A DNA stretch of 64,000 nt. Origin: Agarilytica sp045430305. GTDB lineage: Bacteria; Pseudomonadota; Gammaproteobacteria; Pseudomonadales; Cellvibrionaceae. The position numbers and the translations under genes were made by a program. Under the pieces are notes generated by a model, which was not told where the DNA came from, made no database searches, and saw only the letters and a program-made list of their open reading frames with translations. Within the stretch, counting starts at the first letter, position 1, and the number at the start of each line of letters is the position of its first letter. Positions 16,276 to 25,392 of this stretch are shown here, in pieces. The stretch covers positions 558,001 to 622,000 of the forward strand of contig JAILXW010000003.1 in NCBI GenBank assembly GCA_045430305.1, given 5' to 3'.

Positions 16276-18060
16276 ATGGTCGATTCCGTTAATTATCGAG
16301 ACAAATACCGCCGCGCCATTGAAGAACAAGAACGCTTGGAAAAGCAGTTCAAGTTTCAACTTGATGCTATGCGCAAAACCATTACGCATTTGGCTTCTGC
16401 CGCACAGGGGCAAGACCAGCAGCTCGATGCATCACTGATTCTTCTTAAAGAAAAAATGCGCGGTGCAACGGGTCAGCAGGTGTTAGAGCAGATGGAGCGC
16501 GTGCAGCGCACGGCAGAAGACTTTTCCCATTCTAGGCATATATCAACACAGGCGTCTGCCAAGACCATCGCAGAGATGACTGCCCAGCTTTCAGAGTTAA
16601 AGCTACCCTCCCAAGTGAAAGATGGCCTCAAGTCTTTTTCGTCTGGTATTAAGAAGCGTTTAGATAGCGCAAAGCAATACCCGGAAGCGTTGAAAGAATT
16701 AAAAAAATTACAGGCGTTAGCTTTAGAAGAGGCGGCAAATCCACCGCAGGGCTTTTGGGGCAGGATAAAAGGCGGCAGAACGTTAGAGGCGCCCGAACAA
16801 GCGCCTGTGAGTGGGGAAGAGGTCAGCCCTGCAACCGAAGAAGCGCTCACAGATCAGCAGTTAGAAATAGGTGAAAACGAATCTGTATTTGAGGAAGTCG
16901 AAATAGACTTAAGCCCGCATGAGGGTGAGCTCATTCGCGCCGAAGATGAAGCGGTCGACGATGGAGCGCCGGGTTTTGAGGCTGGTGATGAAGAAAGTTA
17001 TCAGAAAGTCGCGACTCGTATTGCACGCACTCTAGATAATTTAGTATCTCGTATTGAGCCTAACGATATCGTGCGCCACAAGATAGACATTGTGCAGCTT
17101 CGTATTAAGCGAGGCATGGATTGGTTTGTTCTTGCGGTTACTCTGGAGGATATTCGAGACATATTATTGTTGCGTTATCTTCAAAACGATCAAGAGTTTA
17201 GTGAATACTTAAAGCGCGTCAATCAAGAGCTACATGCCATTAGTGAGGCGCTAGGCTTGGCGTCAGAACATGAAAAAAACCAGCAAGAAATTACAGATAA
17301 GTTTTCCAGCGCCGTTTCTACGGAGATGGATCGCATGCGCGATAACGTGGAAAAATCGAAAAACATCGATGATCTAAAGTCAGCCGTGACCGATCACCTA
17401 AGTACTATTCAAGGGGCGCTTACTAACTATCAGGCAACCAGAAGTAATGCTTCGTTGACAGAGCAGCTAAAAGCATTGGTAGGTAAGGTTGAATCGATTG
17501 AGCATGAATCACAAAAAACCAAAGAGATGTTGGAGGAAGAGCGCTATCGAGCGACGCATGATCCTCTAACGGGTTTGCCAAATCGAGAAGCCTATAATGA
17601 GAGAGTGTTTCAAGAGCTACAAAGGTACAAGCGCTACTGTCGGCCACTTACGGTCGCTGTGTGTGATCTCGACCATTTCAAAAAAATAAATGATACTTAT
17701 GGGCATCAGGCCGGTGATAAAGTGTTAAAGCTTATCGCCAAGCTCATTTCGACGCGGTTGCGTAAAGTAGATTTTGTTGCGCGTTATGGGGGGGAAGAGT
17801 TTGTAATGCTGATGCCCGAAACAAGTGCGCAGCAGGGTTTGGCGGTACTCGATAAAATGCGGGCCGTAGTGGGTAAGACGCCTTTCAAATTTAAGGGTTC
17901 GCCTGTCTCTATCACTATGTCTTTCGGTCTTGCTAGTTTTGGTTCAGAAGATTCGATTGAGAGTGTATTTGAGCGAGCCGATAAAGCTTTATATCAAGCA
18001 AAAGGTCAGGGCAGAAATCGCTGTGTTATTGCAGAAGACCCTGAGCCAAAAAATGATTAA
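16276..18060 (+). CDS. Diguanylate cyclase with long N-terminal region (DgcP-like)
   Basis: A GGDEF enzyme that makes cyclic di-GMP. The catalytic domain is the last 170 residues: DHFKKINDTYGHQAGD, the GGEEF active site near residue 505, and an inhibitory RKVD I-site five residues before it. The first 400 residues are mostly predicted helix, rich in Glu, Lys and Gln, with no clear membrane segment. An acidic low-complexity linker sits near 170-240. The frame is open from 16060, but that overlaps the dsbA terminator. The ATG at 16276, behind a GGAG, is the better start (594 aa). The DgcP cyclase of Pseudomonas aeruginosa, which localises to cell poles, also lies near dsbA. Orthology is inferred from this synteny. 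Confidence 0.9.
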   Translation: MVDSVNYRDKYRRAIEEQERLEKQFKFQLDAMRKTITHLASAAQGQDQQLDASLILLKEKMRGATGQQVLEQMERVQRTAEDFSHSRHISTQASAKTIAEMTAQLSELKLPSQVKDGLKSFSSGIKKRLDSAKQYPEALKELKKLQALALEEAANPPQGFWGRIKGGRTLEAPEQAPVSGEEVSPATEEALTDQQLEIGENESVFEEVEIDLSPHEGELIRAEDEAVDDGAPGFEAGDEESYQKVATRIARTLDNLVSRIEPNDIVRHKIDIVQLRIKRGMDWFVLAVTLEDIRDILLLRYLQNDQEFSEYLKRVNQELHAISEALGLASEHEKNQQEITDKFSSAVSTEMDRMRDNVEKSKNIDDLKSAVTDHLSTIQGALTNYQATRSNASLTEQLKALVGKVESIEHESQKTKEMLEEERYRATHDPLTGLPNREAYNERVFQELQRYKRYCRPLTVAVCDLDHFKKINDTYGHQAGDKVLKLIAKLISTRLRKVDFVARYGGEEFVMLMPETSAQQGLAVLDKMRAVVGKTPFKFKGSPVSITMSFGLASFGSEDSIESVFERADKALYQAKGQGRNRCVIAEDPEPKND

Positions 18061-18099
18061 TCATAAAAAACGCTAAATTATTTTAATTAGCAGAATTAT

Positions 18100-18843
18100 T
18101 TGGCCTCATCGGTAGGTCGTATTGGGTGGTGTGTGTCGCAAGTTGAATTACATTATTTATCAACAAAAGAGGATGGCTTTGATATCGATCTCGATCAGGC
18201 TGTCGATATGCTGGATCAAGGTGAACTTCATCGTTATCAGAGTTTTAGAGTAGAGCATGCGAAGCAATGTTTTTTGCAAGCGCGCCGTATTGCAAAAACA
18301 CAGCTGGCAGAAAAGCTCGGTTGCTCTGCGAAAGATGTTCGGTTTGATTATACAGAAACTGAAAAGCCCTTTCTCATCGATGAAAATTCACAAGCAATAA
18401 ACGATTGGCACTTCAATATATCCCATTCGCATTCTGTCATCGTGGTCGCGATTGCAAAGCACGCGGTGGGTGTCGACGTTGAAGATATTGATCGTTGTTT
18501 AAAGGTATGGATGAAGGCGGGTTCATTTTTGAATAGCTTCGCAAAAACACAAGTCGATAAAGGGAGAACAGATCAGGAATGCGCGGCTATATTTGCTGAA
18601 CAATGGGGCTGTACTGAGAGCTATGTCAAATTAAAAGGTAGTGCGATATATCGCGATAAAGATCGTGTTCAAGCAAAGGCGCATTCAAATTTTATCGCAG
18701 GCTCCAAAAAAACCTTTGAAGATGTATTTTTTACTAATTTTAATTTTGATAAGAATTCACGTATTTCGGTTGCTGTAGAAAAAGAGTTTCCCTGTATTGA
18801 GCTAATATATTGGCGCAGTGGTAAAAGGGAAGTGTTTAATTAA
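18100..18843 (+). CDS. 4'-phosphopantetheinyl transferase, Sfp type
   Basis: An enzyme that attaches the phosphopantetheine arm of CoA to carrier proteins. The family marks are FNISHSHS (substrate loop), GVDVEDI with the Mg-binding Asp and Glu, and ESYVKLKG near residue 168, which carries the catalytic Glu and Lys. Length is 247 aa. The start is a TTG at 18100 with no strong ribosome site; a GTG at 18133 is the alternative. It could activate the polyketide synthase at the left end of the window, 14 kb away, or the fatty-acid carrier. It does not belong to an obvious biosynthetic operon here. Confidence 0.85.
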   Translation: MASSVGRIGWCVSQVELHYLSTKEDGFDIDLDQAVDMLDQGELHRYQSFRVEHAKQCFLQARRIAKTQLAEKLGCSAKDVRFDYTETEKPFLIDENSQAINDWHFNISHSHSVIVVAIAKHAVGVDVEDIDRCLKVWMKAGSFLNSFAKTQVDKGRTDQECAAIFAEQWGCTESYVKLKGSAIYRDKDRVQAKAHSNFIAGSKKTFEDVFFTNFNFDKNSRISVAVEKEFPCIELIYWRSGKREVFN

Positions 18844-18874
18844 ATTCGTTTAACTATTTGTTGGAGGTGGTAAG

Positions 18875-19300
18875 GTGGATCGTAGAAACTTCTTAAATTT
18901 GTCATTGGTTGGCGTGTCTGGTTCGTTATTGATGAGTGAGGCGACAGCTTCCAAAAAAGAAGGTGGTGGCTTGGCTGGCGGTATTTTTTATACCAAGAAA
19001 AGCCCCGGTCGCTGGGCTGAAAAAGTTGGTGGTCACCTGCCTCAAATAAAGCAGGTCAAAGAAAAAGAAGGTGTGAAATTAACGGTTATTACACCGCATG
19101 AAATGAAAGGTTATGAACACTATATTGTTAAGCATGTGGTTTTGGATAAAGATTTTAATTTCATCAGTGAAAAAATGTTTAACCCAGAGCAAGAGCCAAT
19201 GCCTGTATCAAATCACCAGTTGGGTGAATATAAAGGCCCCGTTTATGTGTTAAGTGTGTGTAATAAACATGATACATGGATGAACAGCGTCGTAGTTTAA
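18875..19300 (+). CDS. Tat-exported superoxide reductase-like protein (desulfoferrodoxin family)
   Basis: A 141-residue protein with a twin-arginine start (MDRRNFLNLSLVG), then a neelaredoxin/desulfoferrodoxin-type domain. Likely iron ligands are His54 (GGHLPQ), His75, His82, and the axial pair Cys129 and His132 in CNKH. In the family the catalytic iron takes four His and one Cys and reduces superoxide to peroxide. Two details differ from well-known members. The Glu-Lys that precede the first His are replaced by Gly-Gly, and the next two His are seven residues apart where six is usual. The GTG start follows a strong GGAGG. Function as superoxide reductase is therefore likely but not certain. 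Export to the periplasm is suggested by the Tat signal. Confidence 0.75.
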   Translation: MDRRNFLNLSLVGVSGSLLMSEATASKKEGGGLAGGIFYTKKSPGRWAEKVGGHLPQIKQVKEKEGVKLTVITPHEMKGYEHYIVKHVVLDKDFNFISEKMFNPEQEPMPVSNHQLGEYKGPVYVLSVCNKHDTWMNSVVV

Positions 19301-19319
19301 GTAAGGGTTCACGGCTGAC

Positions 19320-19793
19320 ATGTTAGTTTCTCCACCGCCTAAAGGCGAAAACAGCATTATTCCCTATCTTCTCGTGCGCAATGCGCGAGAGGCGATTGCG
19401 TTTTATGAGCGTGCTTTCGATGCAAATGTTGTTTTAGTGTTGGAAAGCCCAGATAACAACATCGCCCACGCTGAAATGAGAGTTCAGGGTGCAAATGTAA
19501 TGTTGGCAGAAGAGTTACCAGCGGCGGGCTCAATGAGCCCGCTTGCGCTCGGAGGGTCTAGTGTTAGTCTGTTGGTGTACGTAGAAAATGTTGACGGAAT
19601 ATTTGATCGTGTATTGTCGGAGGGTGCAGAAATGGTATCTCCCGTGTCAGATCAGTTTTACGGCGATCGAGCGGGTACGCTTAAAGACCCTTATGGCCAC
19701 GTTTGGACAATTGCCAGCCGCATTGAAGAATTATCCGCAAATGAAATTCGTCAAAGGGCGAAAACTTTTTTTGATGAGGATAAAACGGATTAA
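19320..19793 (+). CDS. VOC/glyoxalase-family protein (PhnB-like)
   Basis: A 157-residue vicinal-oxygen-chelate fold protein of the PhnB-like subgroup. It shows YLLVRNAREAIAFYERAF, the AEMRVQGANVMLAEE strand and DPYGHVWTIA at the end of the second half. Members range from glyoxalases to antibiotic-binding proteins and are metal-dependent or metal-free, so a reaction cannot be assigned. It starts 20 bases after the superoxide-reductase-like gene and may share its transcript. Confidence 0.8.
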   Translation: MLVSPPPKGENSIIPYLLVRNAREAIAFYERAFDANVVLVLESPDNNIAHAEMRVQGANVMLAEELPAAGSMSPLALGGSSVSLLVYVENVDGIFDRVLSEGAEMVSPVSDQFYGDRAGTLKDPYGHVWTIASRIEELSANEIRQRAKTFFDEDKTD

Positions 19794-19816
19794 CCCCTGA
19801 AAATAAATCGCTCTTC

Positions 19817-20533
19817 TTAAAACTCCGCACTATGAAATACGTTTTGCACATCTTCCAAGTCGGTAAGCATTTCTATAAGTTTTTCGAACATTTCCACATC
19901 TTCGCCAGAAATTTCAGTTGTGGTTTGCGGTACAAATTGAATTTCATCAATTTCTAGTTCGGCATCACCTAGGTATTCTGTAAGTGCGTTGCGTGCTTTG
20001 GCGTATTCGGTGTGAGGGGCAAATACGGTGATCTTGCCGTCTTCGCATTCAATGTCTGTGACATCAACATCGGCCATCATAAGTGCTTCCAGAGCAGCTT
20101 CTTCGTCGTCACCAGGGAAAACAAAAATCGCACTGTGGTCAAACATGTGCATCACGGTGCCTTGGCTGCCGATCTTGCTTTTGGTTTTGTTAAAGCAGGT
20201 GCGTACTTCACCGTAGGTGCGGTTGTTGTTATCGGTGAGGCAGTCGACAATCACCATGGTATTGCCTGGGCCAAAACCTTCATAGCGAGCGACTTCGAAG
20301 TTCTCGCCACCGGCACCTTTGGCTTTATCTAGCGCTTTTTGAATCACATGGCTGGGAACTTGTTCTTTTTTTGCTCTATCAAGTAAGCTACGTAGGCCGA
20401 GATTGGCGTCGGGGTCGGGGCCGCCAGATTTGGCGCTTGTGTATATCTCGCGGCTGTATTTACTGTACAGCTTCGAGTTCGCATCCGAGGTTTTCGCCAT
20501 GGATTCTTTTCGGTTTTGAAACGCTCTGCCCAT
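19817..20533 (-). CDS. YebC/TACO1-family protein
   Basis: A 238-residue member of the YebC/TACO1 family (YeeN-like group). The sequence shows the KLYSKYSREIYTSAK helix, DPDANLGLRSLLDRAK, YEGFGPGNTMVIVDCLTDN and the acidic C-terminal half. The family was first described as transcriptional regulators (PmpR) and later tied to translation, including translation of proline-rich stretches. The gene is alone, convergent to the VOC gene and divergent from a symporter gene. The start ATG at 20533 gives MGRAFQN, typical of the family. Confidence 0.9.
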   Translation of the reverse strand: MGRAFQNRKESMAKTSDANSKLYSKYSREIYTSAKSGGPDPDANLGLRSLLDRAKKEQVPSHVIQKALDKAKGAGGENFEVARYEGFGPGNTMVIVDCLTDNNNRTYGEVRTCFNKTKSKIGSQGTVMHMFDHSAIFVFPGDDEEAALEALMMADVDVTDIECEDGKITVFAPHTEYAKARNALTEYLGDAELEIDEIQFVPQTTTEISGEDVEMFEKLIEMLTDLEDVQNVFHSAEF

Positions 20534-20729
20534 TTTCTGATCTCTTCGTTGCGTGAGGCGGTTATTCTAAAAACTTATGCCGCTCGTGTGAATATTGTCG
20601 ACGCAAATACTTGCGCTCGGGCTTGCTCTTTGGCTTTGTGGTATAAAGCTTTTCAAAGAATTATATAAATATAGAAATCAATTACCAGCAAACAAGAAAA
20701 TTACTTTTTTTGTATAAAAGGGGGTCATC

Positions 20730-22211
20730 ATGCAATCCATCGTCAATGCGATCAATTCGGTTATCTGGAGCCCAGTGTTGATATTTCTGTGTTTGGCGGT
20801 TGGTTTGTTCTTCTCTGTTGTAACACGTTTTGTACAGGTCCGTCACTTTCCTTCTATGTGGCGTCTGATGATGTCAGGTAAAAGTTCTGACGAAGGCGTG
20901 TCTTCCTTTCAGGCGCTTACAATATCGCTTTCTGGGCGTGTAGGCACCGGTAATATTGCTGGTGTGGCTGCGGCCATTGGCTTCGGTGGCCCGGGAGCAA
21001 TATTTTGGATGTGGGTGATGGCCTTTTTGGGCGCCGCGACCTCTTATATTGAATGTACCTTGGGGCAAATCTATAAAGAAGAGTATCAAGGTACATACCG
21101 TGGTGGCCCGGCGTTTTATATTGAGAAAGTGCTTGGTCTGCGTTGGTACGCAGTGATTTTTGCGATCGCGACGGTGTTAGCGACGGGGTTGTTATTGCCG
21201 GGGGTGCAATCAAACAGTATTGGGAATGCCATTGAAACGGCGTTTGGAAGTGGTGCAACCATTGATACTGCAATGGGGGCCTTAAGTTCTGCAAAGGTGA
21301 TAACTGCCACGGCGATTGTTTTGGTGCTGGGTTTTATCGTGTTTGGCGGTGTCAAACGCATTGCGCAGTTTACTCAGGTGGTCGTGCCCTTTATGGCTTT
21401 GGCCTATATTCTGATTGCGCTATCGATTATTGGTCTGAATATTCAAATGCTGCCTTCAATTATAGGGGCGATAGTTGGTGATGCTTTTACGCCGATGGCC
21501 GGCTTGGGCGCCGCAATTGGTTGGGGTGTAAAACGTGGTGTCTATTCTAATGAAGCTGGGCAGGGTAACGGGCCACATTTTGCAGCGGCGGCCGAAGTAG
21601 ACCACCCTGCGAAGCAGGGCTTGGTGCAAGCGTTTGCTGTGTATGTGGATACTCTATTTATTTGCACTGCTACCGCGTTTATGATTTTAATTACCGGTGC
21701 ATACAATGTTCACGGTGCTCAAGAGGGCGTGTTTTTAGTTCAAAACCTGTCGGCAGATGTTGCCGCCAATAGCCCTGCTTTTACGCAAATGGCATTAGAA
21801 AAAGTATTTCCTGGTTTGGGGAATATCTTTGTTGCGATAGCGCTGCTGTTTTTTTCTTTTACAACGATTCTTGCTTACTACTACATCGCTGAAACTAATG
21901 TGGCGTATTTGCAACGTGTAGTGAAGTGGCCGTGGATGACCTTGATACTGAAAATTGCCTTAATGAGTTCGGTATTTTACGGCACAATTAAAACCGCCAA
22001 CCTTGCTTGGGGCTTTGGTGATCTGGGTGTGGGTTTAATGGCGTGGTTAAATATTATTGCGATAGTGGTAATATTTTTTGTGTGTCGCCCCGCGCTTAAG
22101 GCCCTGGAAGATTACGAGGGGCAGTTGCGTCATGGTGCCACTCGAATGCGTTTTAACCCCGTAAAATTAGATATTAAAAATGCAGATTTTTGGCAGAACA
22201 AATTACAGTAG
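20730..22211 (+). CDS. Sodium:alanine/glycine symporter (AGCS family)
   Basis: A 493-residue inner-membrane amino acid importer driven by sodium. Family marks are ALTISLSGRVGTGNIAGVA near residue 65-80, GPGAIFWMWVMAFLGAATSYIE, and GWGVKRGVYSNEAGQGNGP near 265-285, the AGCS signature. About ten membrane segments are visible. A strong AGGGGG precedes the ATG. The 196-base gap before it holds no clear promoter I can defend. Confidence 0.93.
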   Translation: MQSIVNAINSVIWSPVLIFLCLAVGLFFSVVTRFVQVRHFPSMWRLMMSGKSSDEGVSSFQALTISLSGRVGTGNIAGVAAAIGFGGPGAIFWMWVMAFLGAATSYIECTLGQIYKEEYQGTYRGGPAFYIEKVLGLRWYAVIFAIATVLATGLLLPGVQSNSIGNAIETAFGSGATIDTAMGALSSAKVITATAIVLVLGFIVFGGVKRIAQFTQVVVPFMALAYILIALSIIGLNIQMLPSIIGAIVGDAFTPMAGLGAAIGWGVKRGVYSNEAGQGNGPHFAAAAEVDHPAKQGLVQAFAVYVDTLFICTATAFMILITGAYNVHGAQEGVFLVQNLSADVAANSPAFTQMALEKVFPGLGNIFVAIALLFFSFTTILAYYYIAETNVAYLQRVVKWPWMTLILKIALMSSVFYGTIKTANLAWGFGDLGVGLMAWLNIIAIVVIFFVCRPALKALEDYEGQLRHGATRMRFNPVKLDIKNADFWQNKLQ

Positions 22212-22231
22212 ACTTAACAAAGAGCTGGGGC

Positions 22232-22786
22232 TTACGTGCTGCGCGCGAGCCCCTGCTCCACCTCGTCTCTTACTGCTTCACCTTTTAATAAGCCAACCAG
22301 TGTTAGAGCAAAGTCCATTGCTGTACCGGGGCCGCGTGAGGTAATAAAGGGTAGATCAACACAAACAGCGGTATCGCCCAAAGTAAAATTACTTATGTCG
22401 TATTTTTCTAGGGCGCCTGGGTAACAGGTAATGGATTTCCCCGCCAATACATCTGCTTTAGCTAACACGCGCGGTGCGGCGCATATGGCAGCTACGAATT
22501 TATTATGTTTGGCGTAGTGGCGTACAAGGTGTATCACGCGGTCATCATTTGCTAGGTAGTCTGCGCCAGGCAAGCCACCGGGCAGCACAATCATGTCAAA
22601 GTTTTCTTGTATCACAGCATCGAGTTCGCAGTCGGGCACGATAACGCTATTGCGCGATGCTGTGATGTTCCCATTTGTTAGTCCCGCTCTTACTACGTCA
22701 ATATCGGCTCTAACAAACAAATCTGTGACGGTTATTGCTTCTAGTTCTTCAAAGCCTTCAGCAAGTATTACTAATACGCGTGGCAT
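22232..22786 (-). CDS. DJ-1/YajL family protein
   Basis: A 184-residue DJ-1/PfpI-fold protein. It has the opening RVLVILAEGFEELEAITVTDLF and the nucleophile elbow AAICAAP with the reactive Cys near residue 101, with the family Glu near residue 15. Members such as YajL protect against oxidative and carbonyl stress; deglycase activity is debated. The ATG at 22786 with an AGGAT ribosome site is preferred over the longer frame from 22831. It is convergent with the symporter gene. Confidence 0.9.
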   Translation of the reverse strand: MPRVLVILAEGFEELEAITVTDLFVRADIDVVRAGLTNGNITASRNSVIVPDCELDAVIQENFDMIVLPGGLPGADYLANDDRVIHLVRHYAKHNKFVAAICAAPRVLAKADVLAGKSITCYPGALEKYDISNFTLGDTAVCVDLPFITSRGPGTAMDFALTLVGLLKGEAVRDEVEQGLARST

Positions 22787-22986
22787 CGTGTGATCCTGGT
22801 TGGGTAAAGAGGTTGCGAGTGAATGAGACAATTATTGTTAAATATATTGTGGCTTGCTTCAATCGACGCGTGATAAAAATTAGATCTAACTGGCGGGTGT
22901 TTTATGCAGGTTGGTAAGCCCGTAGTTTATGGTGCAAAAAGTACGATACACTCTGACTAACATAGTGTGAAAATGGTGATTTCGAA

Positions 22987-24102
22987 ATGGGTGATTGTTG
23001 TGGGCCCAAAAAGCCCAAGGTGTCGACCTGCGAAGGCGCTCCGCCATCAGCGCTAGAAGGTGCCGGGCCTCAAACAGAAGCCGGTTGTTGTAACACCTCA
23101 AAACGCTTTGATTACCTGTTTTGGGGGCCTCTGCTCTTAGTCGCGGTGTTCTATTTTACTCATCTTATTCCGGTTGTATTCGTTCCTGTATTCACACATT
23201 TTTCCCATGCTATCTTCAGCATGATGAATACTATGGCTTGGGGGGTTGTAGCTGGTGTGATAATGGTTGCGATATTGAGTTACGTGCCGAAAGAGATGGT
23301 CATTGCTGCTCTGGGTAACGATAAGGGCATAAAAGGAATCTTTCGCGCAACACTCGCTGGCGTACTCCTTGATTTGTGTAGCCATGGCATTCTAATGGTG
23401 GGTGCAAAGCTATATGAGCGAGGTGTGAGCAATGGTCAGGTAATGGCTTTTTTGATTGCTAGCCCTTGGAACTCCTTCTCATTAACGCTCATTCTGATCG
23501 CATTTATCGGCTTGGGCTGGACGCTACTTTTCATTCTCTTTTCTTTGATCGTCGCGATCATCTCTGGCTTGGTGTTCAATCACCTAACAGCGACGGCTGT
23601 ATTGCCAGAAAACCCCCACAGGGCCGAAGTAGATGAATCATATTCATTGATGCAGGCATTGAGGCAGCTCTTAAAGGGAATCCCTTTTAATTCCGTTTCG
23701 ATTAAAAATTTTGTGCAAACGGGCTTTATAGAATCAAAAATGGTGATTCGATGGTTATTGATTGGTGTGCTCATTGCCGCAGCGATACAAACCTTTGTAA
23801 ATGACGAGGTGTTTGCACAATACTTTGGCGCTAGCTTAGTCGGGTTGTTGCTGACCATGATTGCAGCCACGATCATAGAGGTCTGTTCTGAAGGGGCATC
23901 ACCAATAGCTGCCGATATATTCCATCGTGCACAGGCGCCCGGGAATAGCTTCGCTTTCTTGATGGCCGGAGTTTCGACGGACTACACCGAAATTATGGTC
24001 CTCAAGGAGCGCACCCGATCCTGGAAGCTGGCCTTATTCTTACCGCTGGTCACCTTGCCACAGATATTCACGCTGGCAATCTTGATCAACTTCTTCGCTT
24101 GA
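22987..24102 (+). CDS. Permease of the ArsP/DUF318 family with Cys-rich N-terminus
   Basis: A 371-residue membrane protein of the PF03773 permease family, whose members include the organoarsenical exporter ArsP and proposed metal exporters. About eight membrane segments form two halves, each with a gate-like motif: DLCSHGILMVGAKLYERG and IEVCSEGASPIAADI. The first 35 residues are soluble and hold five Cys, arranged as CC-GPK, a single Cys and CC, which could bind a soft metal or metalloid. It stands alone on the plus strand with no ArsR-type gene next to it. Substrate is unknown. Confidence 0.82.
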   Translation: MGDCCGPKKPKVSTCEGAPPSALEGAGPQTEAGCCNTSKRFDYLFWGPLLLVAVFYFTHLIPVVFVPVFTHFSHAIFSMMNTMAWGVVAGVIMVAILSYVPKEMVIAALGNDKGIKGIFRATLAGVLLDLCSHGILMVGAKLYERGVSNGQVMAFLIASPWNSFSLTLILIAFIGLGWTLLFILFSLIVAIISGLVFNHLTATAVLPENPHRAEVDESYSLMQALRQLLKGIPFNSVSIKNFVQTGFIESKMVIRWLLIGVLIAAAIQTFVNDEVFAQYFGASLVGLLLTMIAATIIEVCSEGASPIAADIFHRAQAPGNSFAFLMAGVSTDYTEIMVLKERTRSWKLALFLPLVTLPQIFTLAILINFFA

Positions 24103-24226
24103 GCCGGGGCAGTGAATATGTCCTAGACTAATCTTATCTAGGTATTCAAAGCAGGCTACCTGTTTGATCTAGGTGTCGCCGCGGTCTTTGGGCCGGTGGT
24201 GTGTATGTATAGATTGAGGTCAGACC

Positions 24227-24991
24227 ATGTCTAAGCGAATCAAGCTCAATTTTGAAGGTCAAGCTGGAGACATCTTAGCTGGGCTTTTGGAAATACCAGA
24301 TGAGCTGCCTAAAGCCTATGTGTTGATTGCACATTGCTTCACCTGCGGAAAAGATATTCCTGCGGCTTCTCGTATTGCGCGTGCATTGGTTGAAGCCAAT
24401 TATGCGGTATTGCGTTTTGACTTTACCGGGTTGGGGGGCAGTGACGGGGATTTCTCGAATACCAATTTCTCTTCCAATGTTGGGGACCTGCTTGCAGCGG
24501 CACAGTTTCTTCGTGAGCACTACCAAGCGCCAGAGTTACTCGTTGGCCATAGTTTGGGCGGCACTGCGGTGCTAGTCGCTGCGCAGCATATACCGGAAAC
24601 TCGCGGCGTAGTGACCATTGGCTCGCCTGCAGACCCAGAGCATGTAGCGAAGCAGTTTTCCTGCGATATTAATTTAATAGAGCAAGATGGTGAAGCCGAG
24701 GTAGAGCTTGCAGGGCGAAGCTTCACGATTAAAAAGCAATTTTTGGACGACATTCGTGAATCAGTAGATGCCTCTCACATAGCCGCTATGAAAGTACCCT
24801 TGCTCTTGTTTCATTCGCCTCAGGATGAGACAGTGTTGATCAAGGAAGCAGAGAAAATATACAAAGCAGCAAAACACCCTAAGAGTTTTGTGAGCCTAAA
24901 CGATGCCGATCATCTACTTTCTCGGCGTGAAGATGCGGCGTACGTCGCGAAAGTTATTGCCGCGTGGGCAACGAGGTATCTACCTGAATGA
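24227..24991 (+). CDS. Alpha/beta hydrolase
   Basis: A 254-residue cytoplasmic alpha/beta-fold hydrolase. It has the oxyanion region AHCFTCGKD, the nucleophile elbow GHSLGG, an Asp in SPQDETV and the His in DADHLLS. The sequence resembles the hydrolase half of the hydrolase-OsmC proteins common in bacteria, but no OsmC part follows. It overlaps the next gene by four bases (ATGA), so the two are translationally coupled. Substrate unknown. Confidence 0.88.
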   Translation: MSKRIKLNFEGQAGDILAGLLEIPDELPKAYVLIAHCFTCGKDIPAASRIARALVEANYAVLRFDFTGLGGSDGDFSNTNFSSNVGDLLAAAQFLREHYQAPELLVGHSLGGTAVLVAAQHIPETRGVVTIGSPADPEHVAKQFSCDINLIEQDGEAEVELAGRSFTIKKQFLDDIRESVDASHIAAMKVPLLLFHSPQDETVLIKEAEKIYKAAKHPKSFVSLNDADHLLSRREDAAYVAKVIAAWATRYLPE

Positions 24992-25377
24992 TTTTAGTAT
25001 TTGGAATTCGAGAAAAATTAGATCCAGTAAAAGCGCAAATGTCGGATATTATTCATTTTTGTATGAGTGAAACCTTAGGCATGCCTGAAGACAAGCGAGC
25101 GCATAGGTTTTTTCCGCTTGAACGAGATAACTTTTTTTACCCCGGTGGGCGTACTGATGCCTACACCGTTATTGAAATTAATATGATGCAAGGACGCTCT
25201 AAAAACACACACAAAGACCTGATTAAATTATTGTTTAAAGAGTTGGAAGCGAAGCTCGGCATTACCCCAGTGGATATAGAAATTACAATCAATGAGCAAG
25301 CACCACATATGTGGGGTTTTCGCGGCGCAACGGGTGATGAAGCTGCGCTAGATTATCCGCTAGATCCGAAAACATAA
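24988..25377 (+). CDS. Tautomerase-superfamily protein lacking the N-terminal proline
   Basis: A 129-residue protein that resembles the longer tautomerases (PF14552 type): ETLGMPEDKRAH, then DAYTVIEINMMQGRS, and a final APHMWGFRGATG. Active tautomerases use Pro as residue 2, freed by removal of Met, as the catalytic base. Here the start reads MILVFGIREKL, so the base is missing if this start is right. The start is fixed by the ATGA overlap with the hydrolase, and no Pro codon lies just after another start. It may be inactive or do a different reaction. Confidence 0.78.
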   Translation: MILVFGIREKLDPVKAQMSDIIHFCMSETLGMPEDKRAHRFFPLERDNFFYPGGRTDAYTVIEINMMQGRSKNTHKDLIKLLFKELEAKLGITPVDIEITINEQAPHMWGFRGATGDEAALDYPLDPKT

Positions 25378-25392
25378 ACCAGGGAGATTCAA

